A stretch of 64,000 nt of DNA from Paraburkholderia caballeronis (GTDB lineage Bacteria > Pseudomonadota > Gammaproteobacteria > Burkholderiales > Burkholderiaceae), in NCBI RefSeq assembly GCF_900104845.1, contig NZ_FNSR01000002.1, positions 1,240,001-1,304,000 of the forward strand, given 5' to 3'. A program made the position numbers and the translations under genes. This document shows, in pieces, positions 55,316-64,000 of the stretch. Under the pieces are notes generated by a model. The model had not been told where the DNA came from. It saw only the letters and a list, made by a program, of their open reading frames with translations, and ran no database searches. Position 1 is the first letter of the stretch. Every line of letters begins with the position of its first letter.

Positions 55316-56491
55316 TCAGAACTTGTGGCGGATGCCGACGCGGACAGCGACCTGGTTGTCCGAGCCCGTGCCCGACGGCTGGAAGAAGCTCGAAGCCGAC
55401 GAGCCGATCTGCGCTTGCAGCGGCGTGCCGTTGGCCGAACCCGACGCTTCCTGGTAGATGCCGAGCAGGTACACGTCCGTGCGCTTGCTGAGCGCGTAGT
55501 CGATCGCTGCGTTGACCTGGTTCCAGTGGCCGTTCGCGAGGCCCGAAGCGCGCGAGTACGTGTAGCCGAGCGCGCCCGACAGAGCCGACGTGACCGCGTA
55601 CTTGCCGCCGACTTCGTACGCGTTGTACAGCGTCGACGAACCGATGACCGGCGAGAACAGCGTGTTGGTCCACAACGCCCACAGGGTTGCCGGGCCGACG
55701 ACGTAACGGCCGCCGACGCCGAACGTGCGCAGTTCGCGGATCTGGTTGCCCGTGCCCGCGGCCGTCGCGAAGTTCGCGAGCGACGTCGAGAACGCCGGCG
55801 TGACTTGACCCGGGTACGTGATGTCCGTGTACGCAGCGCCGACGCTGAACGGACCGTACGCGTAGTTCGCGCCGAAGCTGTACGTGCGCGACGAGCCGCC
55901 CGTCAGCGTCGCGCCGGTGCCCGGCGAGCCCGCGAATGCGCCTGCCGTGTTCGAGAAGCCGTACAACGCGCCGAACGTGAGGCCCGCGAAGTTCGCGCTC
56001 TGGAACTTCACCGAGTTGTTGATACGGCTCGACGTCAGCTGGTCGACGTCGTTCACGTGGTAAGCGTAGTTACCCGCGGCCGTGTTGCCGCCGGTCGAGT
56101 AGTTCGAACCGAGCACGTCCGTGCTGAGCGAGTATTGACGGCCCAACGTGATCGAACCGATGTTGTCCTTCGTGAGGCCCACGAACGCTTGACGGCCGAA
56201 CAGCGCGCCGCCCTGGCCCGACGTGCCGTTGCCGCTGTTGAAGCCGCTTTCGAGCACGAAGATCGCCTTCAGGCCGCCGCCCAGGTCCTCCGAGCCGCGC
56301 AGGCCCCAACGGCTGCCCGATGCGACGCCGTCGCCGTACTGGAATGCGTGGCTGCTGCCCGTGGCGGTCTTCACATTGCTCACGTAGCTGATACCGGCAT
56401 CGATGAGGCCATACAGCGTGACGCTGCTTTGTGCGTGGGCGGCGCCCGCGATTGACGCAAGAATAGCGGTGGTCAGGATTTTCTTTTTCAA
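55316..56491 (-). CDS. Outer-membrane porin (Gram-negative trimeric type), second copy
   Basis: 391-residue precursor. Signal MKKKILTTAILASIAGAAHA, then QSSVTLYGLIDAGISYV, SRWGLRGSEDLGGGLKAIFV, GRQAFVGLTKDNIGSITLG and a C-terminal RVGIRHKF with terminal Phe. Same family as the 23896 porin but clearly divergent from it. Codon and base composition look biased to fewer rare codons, as for highly expressed genes (visual impression). General diffusion pore. Strong terminator downstream; long A/T-rich leader upstream. Confidence 0.96.
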   Translation of the reverse strand: MKKKILTTAILASIAGAAHAQSSVTLYGLIDAGISYVSNVKTATGSSHAFQYGDGVASGSRWGLRGSEDLGGGLKAIFVLESGFNSGNGTSGQGGALFGRQAFVGLTKDNIGSITLGRQYSLSTDVLGSNYSTGGNTAAGNYAYHVNDVDQLTSSRINNSVKFQSANFAGLTFGALYGFSNTAGAFAGSPGTGATLTGGSSRTYSFGANYAYGPFSVGAAYTDITYPGQVTPAFSTSLANFATAAGTGNQIRELRTFGVGGRYVVGPATLWALWTNTLFSPVIGSSTLYNAYEVGGKYAVTSALSGALGYTYSRASGLANGHWNQVNAAIDYALSKRTDVYLLGIYQEASGSANGTPLQAQIGSSASSFFQPSGTGSDNQVAVRVGIRHKF

Positions 56492-56983
56492 CTCATTCTC
56501 CGGGGTTGATGAATGTTGCGGCTCCGCCCATGACGGGATGGCCGGTTGCGCGACGGGCTGAATGTAAGGGCGATCAGCGAAACGAATGTGACAGTAAGGC
56601 TAACGTTCGGGAATGTCTCGATACTGTGGTGCGGACGCGACAGGGGGATTGTCGGCGTGGGAATTGGTGCAATGCCTTGTCGCACGTGGCTTTAAAGAGG
56701 ATTTAAAGCAGCCGGGATAGCGGCGATTCGAGGGTTTTTCTTTATAAGATTTTCGCCTTTTCATTCTTCTTGTCGGCTTATCGGAATTCCTGTTCTTTGA
56801 TTGCCTTTTAATAGTGAATGAAATTGATTGATCGGTGTCATCAAATGACGCGTGCATGCGGGGTGTGGCGCGATCCGGAATTAGGCGCAATGGCGATTCG
56901 ACAATTCGCCTGATTCCGGATTACTGATTATCGGCCGCGTTATATGAGCGGCGGACATGAGCGAGTCCGCCGCCGGCCGCGCG
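56492..56983. other. A/T-rich intergenic region upstream of the second porin
   Basis: No gene seen. About 56690-56840 is strikingly A/T-rich for this chromosome (for example TTTTTCTTTATAAGATTTTC near 56737) and probably includes promoter and regulator-binding DNA for the porin. Confidence 0.5.
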
Positions 56984-58099
56984 CTATTGCGACAGCAACG
57001 ACCCGGTGCGGATCGGCCGGTCGCCGGCGATGCGCGCGACTTCCATGCCGGCCGTCGCGAAGCGCGTGCCGTGACGCGCGTACAGCACGCCGCTGACGGT
57101 CCCGCACAGCGTGACGACGTCGTCGGTCAGCGGGTCCACGAGGTCAGCGACCGGCTGGCCCGCGTCGATCCATGCGCCGGGCTCCGCGCGGAACACGAGC
57201 ACGCCGCTCGCCGGCGCGACGATCGGCTCGGTGCCGGCGAGCGGCGTCGGCTCGAACGCGAGCGGCGGCAATGCGGCCGGCTCGCCGTCGATCACGCCGC
57301 GCTGCGTGAGGTACTCGACGATCGCCTGCGCGTCGCGTTCCGCGAGGTCATACGACACGTCGCGCTGGCCGCGAAACTCGATGGTCACCGAAATCGTCGC
57401 GAGCGGAATCGGAAAGCGCGCGCCGAAGCGTTCGCGCAGCCGCGACCAGCAGAAGCTGTGGATCTCCTCGAACGGATTGCCGATCGAGTTCAGCACGAGC
57501 AGCGACGCCTTCGCGTCCAGGTAGCGCGCGAGCGGCTCGACGTCCGGCCACAGATCGCGCGTCGTATAGAGGTGCAGCGCCGCTTCGAGGTCGCAATGCA
57601 GGTCCAGCACGATGTCCGCGTCGTACGACAGCCGTTGCAGCGCGACCCGCTGCGAATCGAGTTCGCTGACCGGCTGCAGCGCGCGCAGCGCGTCGCCGAT
57701 CGCCGCGCGGATCGCGTCGCGGTTCGCGTTCGCGTCGCTGCCCAGTTGCGAATCGATCTGCGCCGGCACGAGCGACGCCAGGTCGTGGAAGTTGCGGTTG
57801 AAGTTCTGCCCGCTGCCCGCATCGAACCGGCCATACAGATGGCCGAACAGATGCTGGTTCAGCCCGATCGGATTCGGTACCGGCACGACGACGATCTCGC
57901 CGCGTATCCGCCCCTGCGCTTCGAGCGCCGCGAAGCGCCGCCGCAGCGCCCAGGCGACCAGCATCGCGGGCAGTTCGTCCGCGTGCACCGACGACTGGAT
58001 ATAGACCTTCTGGCCGCCGCCCGGCCCATAGTGGAAACTCGTGATCTGGCGGCTCGTGCCGAGGGTGGGCGCGGTCAGCGGATGGTTGCGGATGTGCAT
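56984..58099 (-). CDS. Succinylglutamate desuccinylase/aspartoacylase-family (M14-like) protein
   Basis: 371 residues. Zinc ligands are recognisable as His and Glu in SSVHADELPAMLVA (about 36-49) and His in IVLDLHCDLEAALHLY (about 166); the catalytic Glu is probably in TISVTIEFRGQRDV. The last ~90 residues look like a lipoyl/biotinyl-type beta domain (EPIVAPASGVLVFRAEPG), common in this subgroup. Cleaves an amide of an N-acyl amino acid or peptide; the substrate is not evident. Start ATG 58099 (MHIRNHPLTAPTL). Leftward, downstream of the basic-amino-acid binding protein, which may be functionally linked. Confidence 0.84.
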   Translation of the reverse strand: MHIRNHPLTAPTLGTSRQITSFHYGPGGGQKVYIQSSVHADELPAMLVAWALRRRFAALEAQGRIRGEIVVVPVPNPIGLNQHLFGHLYGRFDAGSGQNFNRNFHDLASLVPAQIDSQLGSDANANRDAIRAAIGDALRALQPVSELDSQRVALQRLSYDADIVLDLHCDLEAALHLYTTRDLWPDVEPLARYLDAKASLLVLNSIGNPFEEIHSFCWSRLRERFGARFPIPLATISVTIEFRGQRDVSYDLAERDAQAIVEYLTQRGVIDGEPAALPPLAFEPTPLAGTEPIVAPASGVLVFRAEPGAWIDAGQPVADLVDPLTDDVVTLCGTVSGVLYARHGTRFATAGMEVARIAGDRPIRTGSLLSQ

Positions 58100-58216
58100 G
58101 GTCGTGGCGCGCCGCGGAACGAGGCCGCGAAACGCGTGGAGGTTGACGGTGGGCGAAGCCCGTCGCGGGCCGGTTCCCCCGATCTTAGCCGACAAAGCGG
58201 TGCGGCCGGAATGCAA

Positions 58217-58241
58217 ACGGGCCTCGCGATGCGAGGCCCGT
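58217..58241 (-). terminator. Intrinsic terminator after the basic-amino-acid binding protein
   Basis: Perfect 11-base stem ACGGGCCTCGC / GCGAGGCCCGT with a GAT loop; the minus strand continues TTGCATT. Lies 55 bases past the stop at 58296. Confidence 0.72.
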
Positions 58242-58295
58242 CAGACGGAGGGCGCGCGGCACGAAGCGCCGCGCGACACGCCGATGCAGCGTTGA

Positions 58296-59063
58296 TCAGC
58301 CGCCGTACACGTCGAAGTCGAAATACTTCGCTTCGATCTTCTTGTACGTGCCGTCCTTGATCATGTCGGCGATTGCCTTGTCGATCTTGGTCTTCAGGTC
58401 GGTGTCTTCCTTGCGCAGGCCGATGGCCGCCGCGCCGGTCGGGATTTCCGCGCCGGCGAACTGGTAACCCGCGCCGCGCGGGGTCTTCAGGAAGCCGAGG
58501 TCGGCCTGCACTTCATCCTGCAGCGCAGCGTCCAGACGGCCCGACAGCAGGTCGGCATAGACCTGGTCCTGGTTCTGGTACGGGACCACGTTCACGCCCT
58601 TCGGCGCCCAGTTGGTCTTCGCGTAGGTTTCCTGGATCGTGCCCTGCTCGACGCCGACCGACTTGCCCTTCAGCGAATCAGCGGTCGGCTGGAAGCTCGT
58701 GCCCTTCTTCGCGACGAGGCGCGTCGGCGTGTTGAACAGCTTCGCGGAGAACGCGATCTGTTCCGAACGCTGCGGCGTGATCGTCATCGACGACAGCACG
58801 CCGTCGAACTTCTTCGCCTTCAGCGCGGGGATCATGCCGTCGAAATCCTGCTCGACCCACACGCACTTGGCGTTCAGGCGGCGGCAGATTTCGTTGCCCA
58901 GGTCGATGTCGAAGCCGACTACCTTGCCATCCGGCGCCTTCGATTCGAACGGCGCATAGCTGGCGTCAACGCCAAAGCGGACGGTGGTCCAGTCCTTCGC
59001 ATGGGCGGCGCCCGCCGACACGGCAAGCAGGGCAACCGACAGGGCGGCAAGCAGTTTCTTCAC
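58296..59063 (-). CDS. Periplasmic lysine/arginine/ornithine-type binding protein (GTG start)
   Basis: 255-residue precursor of the ArgT/HisJ type. Signal KKLLAALSVALLAVSAGAAHA; FGVDASYAPFESKAPDGKVV and GFDIDLGNEICRR are the ligand-site N-terminal segments, and DFDGMIPALKAKKFDGVLSS follows. The start is GTG 59061-59063 with GAGGAG upstream; no in-frame ATG fits the signal peptide. No permease or ATPase gene is adjacent, so the membrane part must be elsewhere. Confidence 0.92.
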   Translation of the reverse strand: MKKLLAALSVALLAVSAGAAHAKDWTTVRFGVDASYAPFESKAPDGKVVGFDIDLGNEICRRLNAKCVWVEQDFDGMIPALKAKKFDGVLSSMTITPQRSEQIAFSAKLFNTPTRLVAKKGTSFQPTADSLKGKSVGVEQGTIQETYAKTNWAPKGVNVVPYQNQDQVYADLLSGRLDAALQDEVQADLGFLKTPRGAGYQFAGAEIPTGAAAIGLRKEDTDLKTKIDKAIADMIKDGTYKKIEAKYFDFDVYGG

Positions 59064-59606
59064 TATGTGTACTCCTCGGGATGGTTCAATAAGCGCCGCG
59101 TGCGGCCACGGCCGCCGCAGCGCATGGTCCGGCGCAGCTTGCGTCTGGACTTCTTCGGCGCCGCCGGCCAGTGGTCGGCGGCGCGCCAAGCTTACCAGGC
59201 CAAAAATGCGGCGTAGCTAGTGTAATACCGGATAGCGCCCGAGCAAGGCCTCTAGCGGGCGTTGCGGCCCAGGCCGCCGATGCCCGCCCGGCCGCGCTCC
59301 GCCACGCGCGACGCGACCCGGCGCCGCGCCGTCGTTCGGGGTGCGCGAACGGGAGGTCCGATGCCCCGCAACAACAGCCGGCAGCGCCGCCGCCGGGGGG
59401 CCGGCGCGAAAGGCGGGGCATTATGACATGAAAAAAAGCACGGTCGGTCCGCGTATGAGGCCGTTCGCAGGGCCGCTCGTCGGGGCGTCTGCCGGCCTTG
59501 TCCGCCGGGTCGTCCCCGAGGCTGGAAGCGGCGGCCGGCCGGCGACGGCGCGAGGGCTGCCGCCGCCCCCATCCGGATGAGGAGAGGGGACAGGGCGAGG
59601 CGTGAG
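59064..59606. other. Intergenic region between phnM and the binding-protein gene
   Basis: No gene seen. Highly GC-rich; open frames here have shadow-like Arg/Pro/Ala composition. The left part must hold the promoter of the binding-protein gene. Confidence 0.4.
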
Positions 59607-60740
59607 TCAGACGACCCGCGTCCCTTCGCGCCACGTCGCGCGCGGCACCGGCAGCGCGTCGAGCATGGTCACGCGCACGAAGTCCGCGCGCAGTCCCGGC
59701 TCGATCGCGCCGCGGTCGTTCAGCCCGGCCTTGCGCGCGGGCTCCGCGGACACCGTCGCGACCGCGCGCGGCAGCGTCCAGTCGACCTTGCCGACAAGGT
59801 CGAACGCGGCGGTCAAGAGGCTCGACGGCACGTAGTCCGACGACAGGATGTCGAGCAGCCCCGCCTGTGCGAGTTCGAGCGCGGACACGTTGCCCGAATG
59901 CGAGCCGCCGCGCACGACGTTCGGCGCGCCCATGACCGTCGCGATGCCGCGCCGGTGCGCTTCCTCGGCGGCGGCGCGGGTGGTCGGGAATTCGGCCAGT
60001 GCGATCCCTTCGGCGGCCGCCTGCTCGACGTGCTCGACCAGCGTGTCGTCGTGGCTCGCGAGCGGGATGCCGCGCGCCGCGCAGCGTTCGACGATCTCGC
60101 GCCGGTGCATCTCCGCGAAACGCTGCTGCTCGTCCGCGAGTTCGGCGAGCGTCGTCTCCGCCTGCTCGTCGGTCCACTTGCCGTGGCGTTCCTGATAACG
60201 GCGCCATTGCGTGCGGTCGTGCCACTGGCGCTGACCCGGCGTGTGATCCATCACCGACGCGAGGCGCATCAGCGGATGCGGGCTCAGCGTGTCGAACAGC
60301 TCGACCACGTCGGACGTCGCAATCTCGCAGCGCAGATGCAGGAAGTGGTCGGCGCGCAGCAGCTTCTTCTGCGAGAAGCGCGCGAGCGCGTCCGCCGACT
60401 GCATCTGCACGTCGCGGCCGCGCACCCCGACCGACAGCCGCGTGCCGATCGCGAGCGCATCGAACACCGTCGTGATGCCGGCCGCCGCGACCTGCGCGTC
60501 GTGGATCACGAACGCCGCGTCGATGTTCCACAACACGCCGGGACGCGGCGCGAGGTGCTTCTCCAGGTTGTCGGTGTGCAGTTCGACGAGGCCGGGCAGC
60601 AGATAGTCGCCATCCCAGTCCTCGGCTTCGCGCGCGGACGTCGTGCCGCGCGACAGGTCGGCGATCCGGCCGTCCTCGACGCGCAGCGTGCCGGTGAAAA
60701 CTTCGTCTCGCGTCACGATGCGAGCGTTCTTGATCAACAT
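59607..60740 (-). CDS. phnM: Alpha-D-ribose 1-methylphosphonate 5-triphosphate diphosphatase
   Basis: 377 residues. Amidohydrolase-fold enzyme of the C-P lyase pathway that removes pyrophosphate from ribose-1-methylphosphonate-5-triphosphate. N-terminal metal site VELHTDNLEKHLAPRPG (about 54-70); ASHDDTLVEHVEQA near 223 and MGAPNVVRGGSHSGN near 270 are family-typical. Start ATG 60740. It lies 24 bases after phnL in the same direction. Confidence 0.95.
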   Translation of the reverse strand: MLIKNARIVTRDEVFTGTLRVEDGRIADLSRGTTSAREAEDWDGDYLLPGLVELHTDNLEKHLAPRPGVLWNIDAAFVIHDAQVAAAGITTVFDALAIGTRLSVGVRGRDVQMQSADALARFSQKKLLRADHFLHLRCEIATSDVVELFDTLSPHPLMRLASVMDHTPGQRQWHDRTQWRRYQERHGKWTDEQAETTLAELADEQQRFAEMHRREIVERCAARGIPLASHDDTLVEHVEQAAAEGIALAEFPTTRAAAEEAHRRGIATVMGAPNVVRGGSHSGNVSALELAQAGLLDILSSDYVPSSLLTAAFDLVGKVDWTLPRAVATVSAEPARKAGLNDRGAIEPGLRADFVRVTMLDALPVPRATWREGTRVV

Positions 60741-60764
60741 CGCAGGGCTCCGTATCAGGGGCAG

Positions 60765-61553
60765 TCAGGCAGGTTCGGTGAGCGCCGCTTCGGCATGCGG
60801 CGCGCTCAGGGTCATGAAACGCGTCGCGACGCGGCTGCGCGTGTCCTCGTCGTGGAACACGCCGACGATCGCGGCGCCGCGTTCGCGCGCCTCGTCGATC
60901 AGTTGCGCGACCACTTCGCGGTTCTTCGCGTCGAGCGACGCGGTCGGTTCGTCGAGCAACAGCACGCGATGGCCGGCGATCAGCCCGCGCGCGATGTTCA
61001 CGCGCTGCTGCTCGCCGCCTGAGAACGTCGCGGGCGCGAGCGGCCACAGCCGTTGCGGCACGTTGAGCCGCGCGAGCAGCGTGGCCGCGCGCTCGCGCGC
61101 TTCGTCATTCGCGATGCCGCGCACGGTCAGCGGCGCGGCCACGACGTCGAGCGTCGGCACGCGCGGGATCACGCGCAGGAACTGGCTCACGTAGCCGACC
61201 ACGTTGCGGCGCAGCCGCAGCACGTCGTGCGGCGCGGCGGTCGTGATCTCCAGATGCTTGAGCGGCGCGTCGTCGTCGCGGATCGCGATCGAGCCGCCGC
61301 TCGCCAGATAGTTGCCGTACAGGCAGCGCAGCAGCGTGCTCTTGCCCGCGCCGGACGGGCCGGCGAGCACTACGCATTCGCCGCGCTCGACGTCGAGCGA
61401 CACGCCCGCGAGCGCGTCGATGCGGATGCCACCCTGGCCGTGCAGCGTGAAGGTCTTGCGCACGCGCTCGGCGCGCAGCATCAGCGCCGGCCGTTCGACG
61501 AACGCGCGCGTCGCGGCGACGTTGCTGGTGAGTGGTGCAGTGTCGTGGGTCAT
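60765..61553 (-). CDS. phnL: C-P lyase complex ATP-binding protein PhnL
   Basis: 262-residue ABC-type ATPase associated with the C-P lyase core complex. Walker A GPSGAGKSTLLRCLYG (about 64-79), signature FSGGEQQRVNIARG, Walker B RVLLLDEPTASLDA. The segment QFLRVIPRVPTLDVVAAPL is typical of PhnL. Start ATG 61553. It sits 14 bases after phnK and before phnM, the canonical order. Confidence 0.95.
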   Translation of the reverse strand: MTHDTAPLTSNVAATRAFVERPALMLRAERVRKTFTLHGQGGIRIDALAGVSLDVERGECVVLAGPSGAGKSTLLRCLYGNYLASGGSIAIRDDDAPLKHLEITTAAPHDVLRLRRNVVGYVSQFLRVIPRVPTLDVVAAPLTVRGIANDEARERAATLLARLNVPQRLWPLAPATFSGGEQQRVNIARGLIAGHRVLLLDEPTASLDAKNREVVAQLIDEARERGAAIVGVFHDEDTRSRVATRFMTLSAPHAEAALTEPA

Positions 61554-61567
61554 CGTGATCGCTCGTC

Positions 61568-62338
61568 CTAGACCGGCAGCACGGAGGCCACCAGCGTCTG
61601 CGTGTACGGGTGCTGCGGATCGTCGAGCACCTGGTCGGTGAGGCCGGATTCGACGACGGCGCCGCCCTGCATCACCATCAGCCGGTGCGCGAGCAGCCGC
61701 GCGACGCCGATGTCGTGCGTGACGATCAGCACCGACAGATGCAGCGTGGTCGTCAGCGTGCGCAGCAGGTCGAGCAGGCGCGCCTGCACCGACACGTCGA
61801 GGCCGGCGGTCGGCTCGTCCATGAATACGAGGCGCGGCCCGGTCACCAGATTGCGCGCGATCTGCAACCGCTGCTGCATGCCGCCCGAGAACGCGGCCGG
61901 CAATTCGTCGATGCGCGCGGCGTCGAGTTCGACGCGCTGCATCCATTGCGTCGCGGTTTCGCGGATGCGTCCGTAGTGCCGCGCGCCGACCGCCATCAGC
62001 GGCTCGCCGATGTTCGCGCCGGCCGACACGCCCGCGCGCAGTCCATCGCGCGGATTCTGCTGCACGAAGCCCCATTCGGTGCGCGCGAGCATCCGGCGGC
62101 GCGGCTCGGACAGCGTCAGCAGGTCGAGTGTCCCGCCGTTCGCATCGGCATAACGCAATTCGCCGGCATCGGCCTCGGTGCGCAGCGCGAGCGTGTTAAG
62201 CAGCGTCGTCTTGCCGGAACCGGACTCGCCGACGATGCACAGCACCTCGCCCGGATACAGGTCGAAGCTCACGTCGCGGCAGCCGTTGCGGCCGCCGTAC
62301 TGCTTCGTCAGATGGCGTGCGCTCATCAGGGGCGTCAT
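61568..62338 (-). CDS. phnK: C-P lyase complex ATP-binding protein PhnK
   Basis: 256-residue ABC-type ATPase that binds the C-P lyase core through PhnJ. Walker A GESGSGKTTLLNTLAL (about 39), signature AFSGGMQQRLQIARN, Walker B LVFMDEPTAGLDVS, and the characteristic GFVQQNPRDGLR. The ATG at 62338 overlaps the phnJ stop by four bases, so translation is coupled. Confidence 0.95.
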   Translation of the reverse strand: MTPLMSARHLTKQYGGRNGCRDVSFDLYPGEVLCIVGESGSGKTTLLNTLALRTEADAGELRYADANGGTLDLLTLSEPRRRMLARTEWGFVQQNPRDGLRAGVSAGANIGEPLMAVGARHYGRIRETATQWMQRVELDAARIDELPAAFSGGMQQRLQIARNLVTGPRLVFMDEPTAGLDVSVQARLLDLLRTLTTTLHLSVLIVTHDIGVARLLAHRLMVMQGGAVVESGLTDQVLDDPQHPYTQTLVASVLPV

Positions 62339-63255
62339 GCGTTTTCTCCGGTCGATGCCGCGTCCGCCTGTTCGCGGCGCTCGTGGCAATAGTCGCTGTC
62401 CGAGCATACGAACATCCGCTTGCCCGCGTCGTCGACGATCATCTCGTCGAGGAAGCTGTCGCGCGATCCGCACAGCGCGCACGCGTGCTGCCAGCGCTGC
62501 ACCTCGAACGGATGATCGTCGAAATCGAGGCTCTTCACCGGCGTGTACGGCGGAATCGCGTAGAGGCGCCGCTCGCGGCCCGCGCCGAACAGTTGCAGCG
62601 CGGGGTTCATGTGCAGCTTCGGGTTGTCGAACTTCGGGATCGGCGACGGCGACGTGAGATAACGGCCGTTCACCGTGACCGGATAATCATAGGTGGTCGC
62701 GATGCTGCCGTGGCGTACGATGTCCTCGTACAGCTTCACGCTGATGAGGCCGTAATCAGCGAGCGAGTGCAGCTTCCTGCACTCGGCGACGCGCGGCTCC
62801 AGCCGGTACAGCGGCTCGGGCATCGGCACCTGGTACACGAGGATCTGCGCTTCGGTCAGCGGCGTTTCGGGAATCCGGTGGCGGGTCTGGATGATGGTCG
62901 CGTCGCGCGTGCTGCGCGTCGTCGCGACGCCGGCCGTGCGCGCGAAGAAGCGACGGATGTTCACGGCGTTCGTCGTGTCGTCGGAGCCCTGGTCGATCAC
63001 CTTCAGCGTGTCGTTCGCGCCGATGATCGCGGCCGTCACCTGGATGCCGCCGGTGCCCCAGCCGTACGGCAGCGGCATCTCGCGCGACGCGAACGGCACC
63101 TGGTAACCCGGCACCGCGACCGCCTTCAGCAGCGCGCGGCGGATCATCCGCTTCGTCTGTTCGTCGAGGTACGCGAAGTTGTAGCCTTCGGCCTGCGTGT
63201 CGCGTGGCGGGCTGGGCTGCGCGGCCGGCGCGAGCGCGTGGTCGGGGGCGTTCAT
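62335..63255 (-). CDS. phnJ: Carbon-phosphorus lyase PhnJ (radical SAM)
   Basis: 306 residues. Breaks the C-P bond of ribose-1-methylphosphonate-5-phosphate, releasing methane and the cyclic phosphate. The four Fe-S/catalytic cysteines have the exact PhnJ spacing C-x2-C-x21-C-x5-C (CALCGSRDSF ... CSDSDYC near 265-297). Also TGGIQVTAAIIGANDTLKVI and DDTTNAVNIRRFFARTAG. The N-terminus MNAPDHALAPAAQ is extended but starts at a good ATG 63255, overlapping the end of phnI by four bases. Confidence 0.97.
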   Translation of the reverse strand: MNAPDHALAPAAQPSPPRDTQAEGYNFAYLDEQTKRMIRRALLKAVAVPGYQVPFASREMPLPYGWGTGGIQVTAAIIGANDTLKVIDQGSDDTTNAVNIRRFFARTAGVATTRSTRDATIIQTRHRIPETPLTEAQILVYQVPMPEPLYRLEPRVAECRKLHSLADYGLISVKLYEDIVRHGSIATTYDYPVTVNGRYLTSPSPIPKFDNPKLHMNPALQLFGAGRERRLYAIPPYTPVKSLDFDDHPFEVQRWQHACALCGSRDSFLDEMIVDDAGKRMFVCSDSDYCHERREQADAASTGENA

Positions 63256-64000
63256 GCGGCTTCTCCGTCGAGCGCGTTCGCGCGATGTTCGGCGCGCAGG
63301 CGGCGCACGAGTTCGAGTTCGGACTGGAAATCGACGTAATGCGGCAGCTTCAGATGCTGGACGAAACCGGACGCCTCGACGTTGTCGCTATGCGACAGCA
63401 TGAACTCGATGTCCTGGGTCGGCGACGCGAGCGTCTCGCCCAGTTCGTCGGCGCGCAGCGCGCGATCGACGAGCGCCATTGCCATCGCCTTGCGCTCCGC
63501 ATGGCCGAACGCGAGTCCGTAGCCTTGCGTGAACGTCGGCGGCAGTGCCTTGCTGCCCGCGAACTGGTTGATCATCTGGCATTCGGTCAGCTCGATCTCG
63601 CCGATCTCGACGGCCTCGCCGAGTTCGTCCAGTTCCATCTCGACCGCGACCGTGCCGAAGCGGATCTCGCCCGCGAACGGGTGCGTGTGCGCGTAACCGC
63701 GCTGCGTCGCGTAACCCATCGACAGCAGGAAACCTTCGTCGCCGCGCGCGAGGTTTTGCAGGCGCGTCGGGCGGTCGGCCGGGAACGACAGCGGCTCGCG
63801 CGACAGGTCGCCGGGTTCCGGTGCGTCCGGGGTCGGCGTTTCCTGTTCGATCAGCCCTTCCTTGTCGAGCAGCGCGACGACGCGCGGCATCGGTTCGGGT
63901 TGGGTGCGTGCGTCGGGCGCGGAGGTGCTGGCCACCTCGTCCGCCGCATCGCCGCGTTCCGCGAGCAGCGCGAAATCGAGCAGCCGCTGCGTGTAGTCGT
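63252..64000 (-). CDS. phnI: C-P lyase core subunit PhnI (5' part beyond window)
   Basis: The C-terminal ~249 residues of PhnI (family ~350-370); the start lies beyond base 64000. PhnI supplies the nucleosidase activity that joins phosphonate to ribose-triphosphate with PhnG, H and L. Recognisable: DYTQRLLDFALLAE at the window edge, GFLLSMGYATQRGYAHTHPF, IGEIELTECQMINQFAGSK and LKLPHYVDFQSELELVRRL. Stop overlaps the phnJ start. phnG and phnH are expected further right. Confidence 0.94.
   Translation of the reverse strand, partial: DYTQRLLDFALLAERGDAADEVASTSAPDARTQPEPMPRVVALLDKEGLIEQETPTPDAPEPGDLSREPLSFPADRPTRLQNLARGDEGFLLSMGYATQRGYAHTHPFAGEIRFGTVAVEMELDELGEAVEIGEIELTECQMINQFAGSKALPPTFTQGYGLAFGHAERKAMAMALVDRALRADELGETLASPTQDIEFMLSHSDNVEASGFVQHLKLPHYVDFQSELELVRRLRAEHRANALDGEAA

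Noticed and set aside
52133..56455. A 1440-codon open frame on the plus strand across glgP and the second porin.
   Set aside because: The frame is an out-of-phase shadow of glgP and then antisense to the porin; the real genes have clear family motifs and starts.
59341..59580. A small reading frame in the phnM-side gap.
   Set aside because: Arg/Pro/Gly-rich composition, no ribosome-binding site and no recognisable motif.

Overview
The window is about 64 kb of GC-rich, densely coded chromosome. The gene set points to a beta-proteobacterium of the Burkholderiaceae (Burkholderia/Paraburkholderia group): two Burkholderia-type trimeric porins, DUF4148, DUF2968, DUF2917 and DUF2242 proteins, a MprF-VirJ pair, and the pirin/LysR/DoxX neighbourhood. 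This assignment is inferred from protein families and base composition; no rRNA or tRNA is present to confirm it. I see no insertion sequence, prophage, CRISPR array or integrase. The only clear gene wreck is an IlvD/Edd-family dehydratase remnant at 10738-11010.

Left edge (1-8322): a leftward five-gene run for reductive pyrimidine breakdown. In transcription order it encodes a beta-ureidopropionase-type hydrolase, PreT, PreA, an NCS1 transporter and dihydropyrimidinase (cut by base 1). A divergent RutR-like TetR regulator sits upstream with a perfect palindrome between them. 8405-17556: a DUF2242 lipoprotein, an anti-sigma-like protein without a sigma-factor partner, the dehydratase remnant, a rubredoxin-tailed protein, small membrane proteins, DoxX and pirin with divergent LysR, then ahpC and ahpF behind a well-spaced OxyR-type site.

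17677-34626 is mostly an oxalate region: two OxlT-type oxalate/formate exchangers, formyl-CoA transferase (frc), a FadR/FCD-type GntR regulator, an FAH-family enzyme and two LysR regulators. The same 15-base sequence, containing the palindrome TGATATATCA, lies upstream of the first oxlT, of the gntR locus and of frc, each time between plausible -35 and -10 boxes. This suggests one GntR regulon. No oxalyl-CoA decarboxylase gene is in the window. Embedded in this region are the mprF-virJ operon (lysyl-phosphatidylglycerol synthesis and probable hydrolysis) and a porin.

34794-55158 is a mixed metabolic stretch: ketopantoate-reductase family, LysE exporter, GltS, a DUF2252 protein, a lone solute-binding protein, an SDR, a sirtuin, an FMN-binding oxidase-like protein, a DUF938 methyltransferase, Gnd, threonine aldolase, an MFS exporter and glycogen phosphorylase. 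The right edge holds a second porin, an M14-like deacylase, a lone basic-amino-acid binding protein and the C-P lyase genes phnI(partial)-J-K-L-M, all leftward.

The most unusual structure is a family of 49-bp hairpin-forming repeats. Five tandem copies (43070-43314) end 16 bases before the start codon of the gene at 43331. A nested copy (4225-4305) ends 13 bases before preA, in the same orientation relative to the downstream gene. Arm sequences differ between copies with compensating changes, which suggests that the folded form matters.
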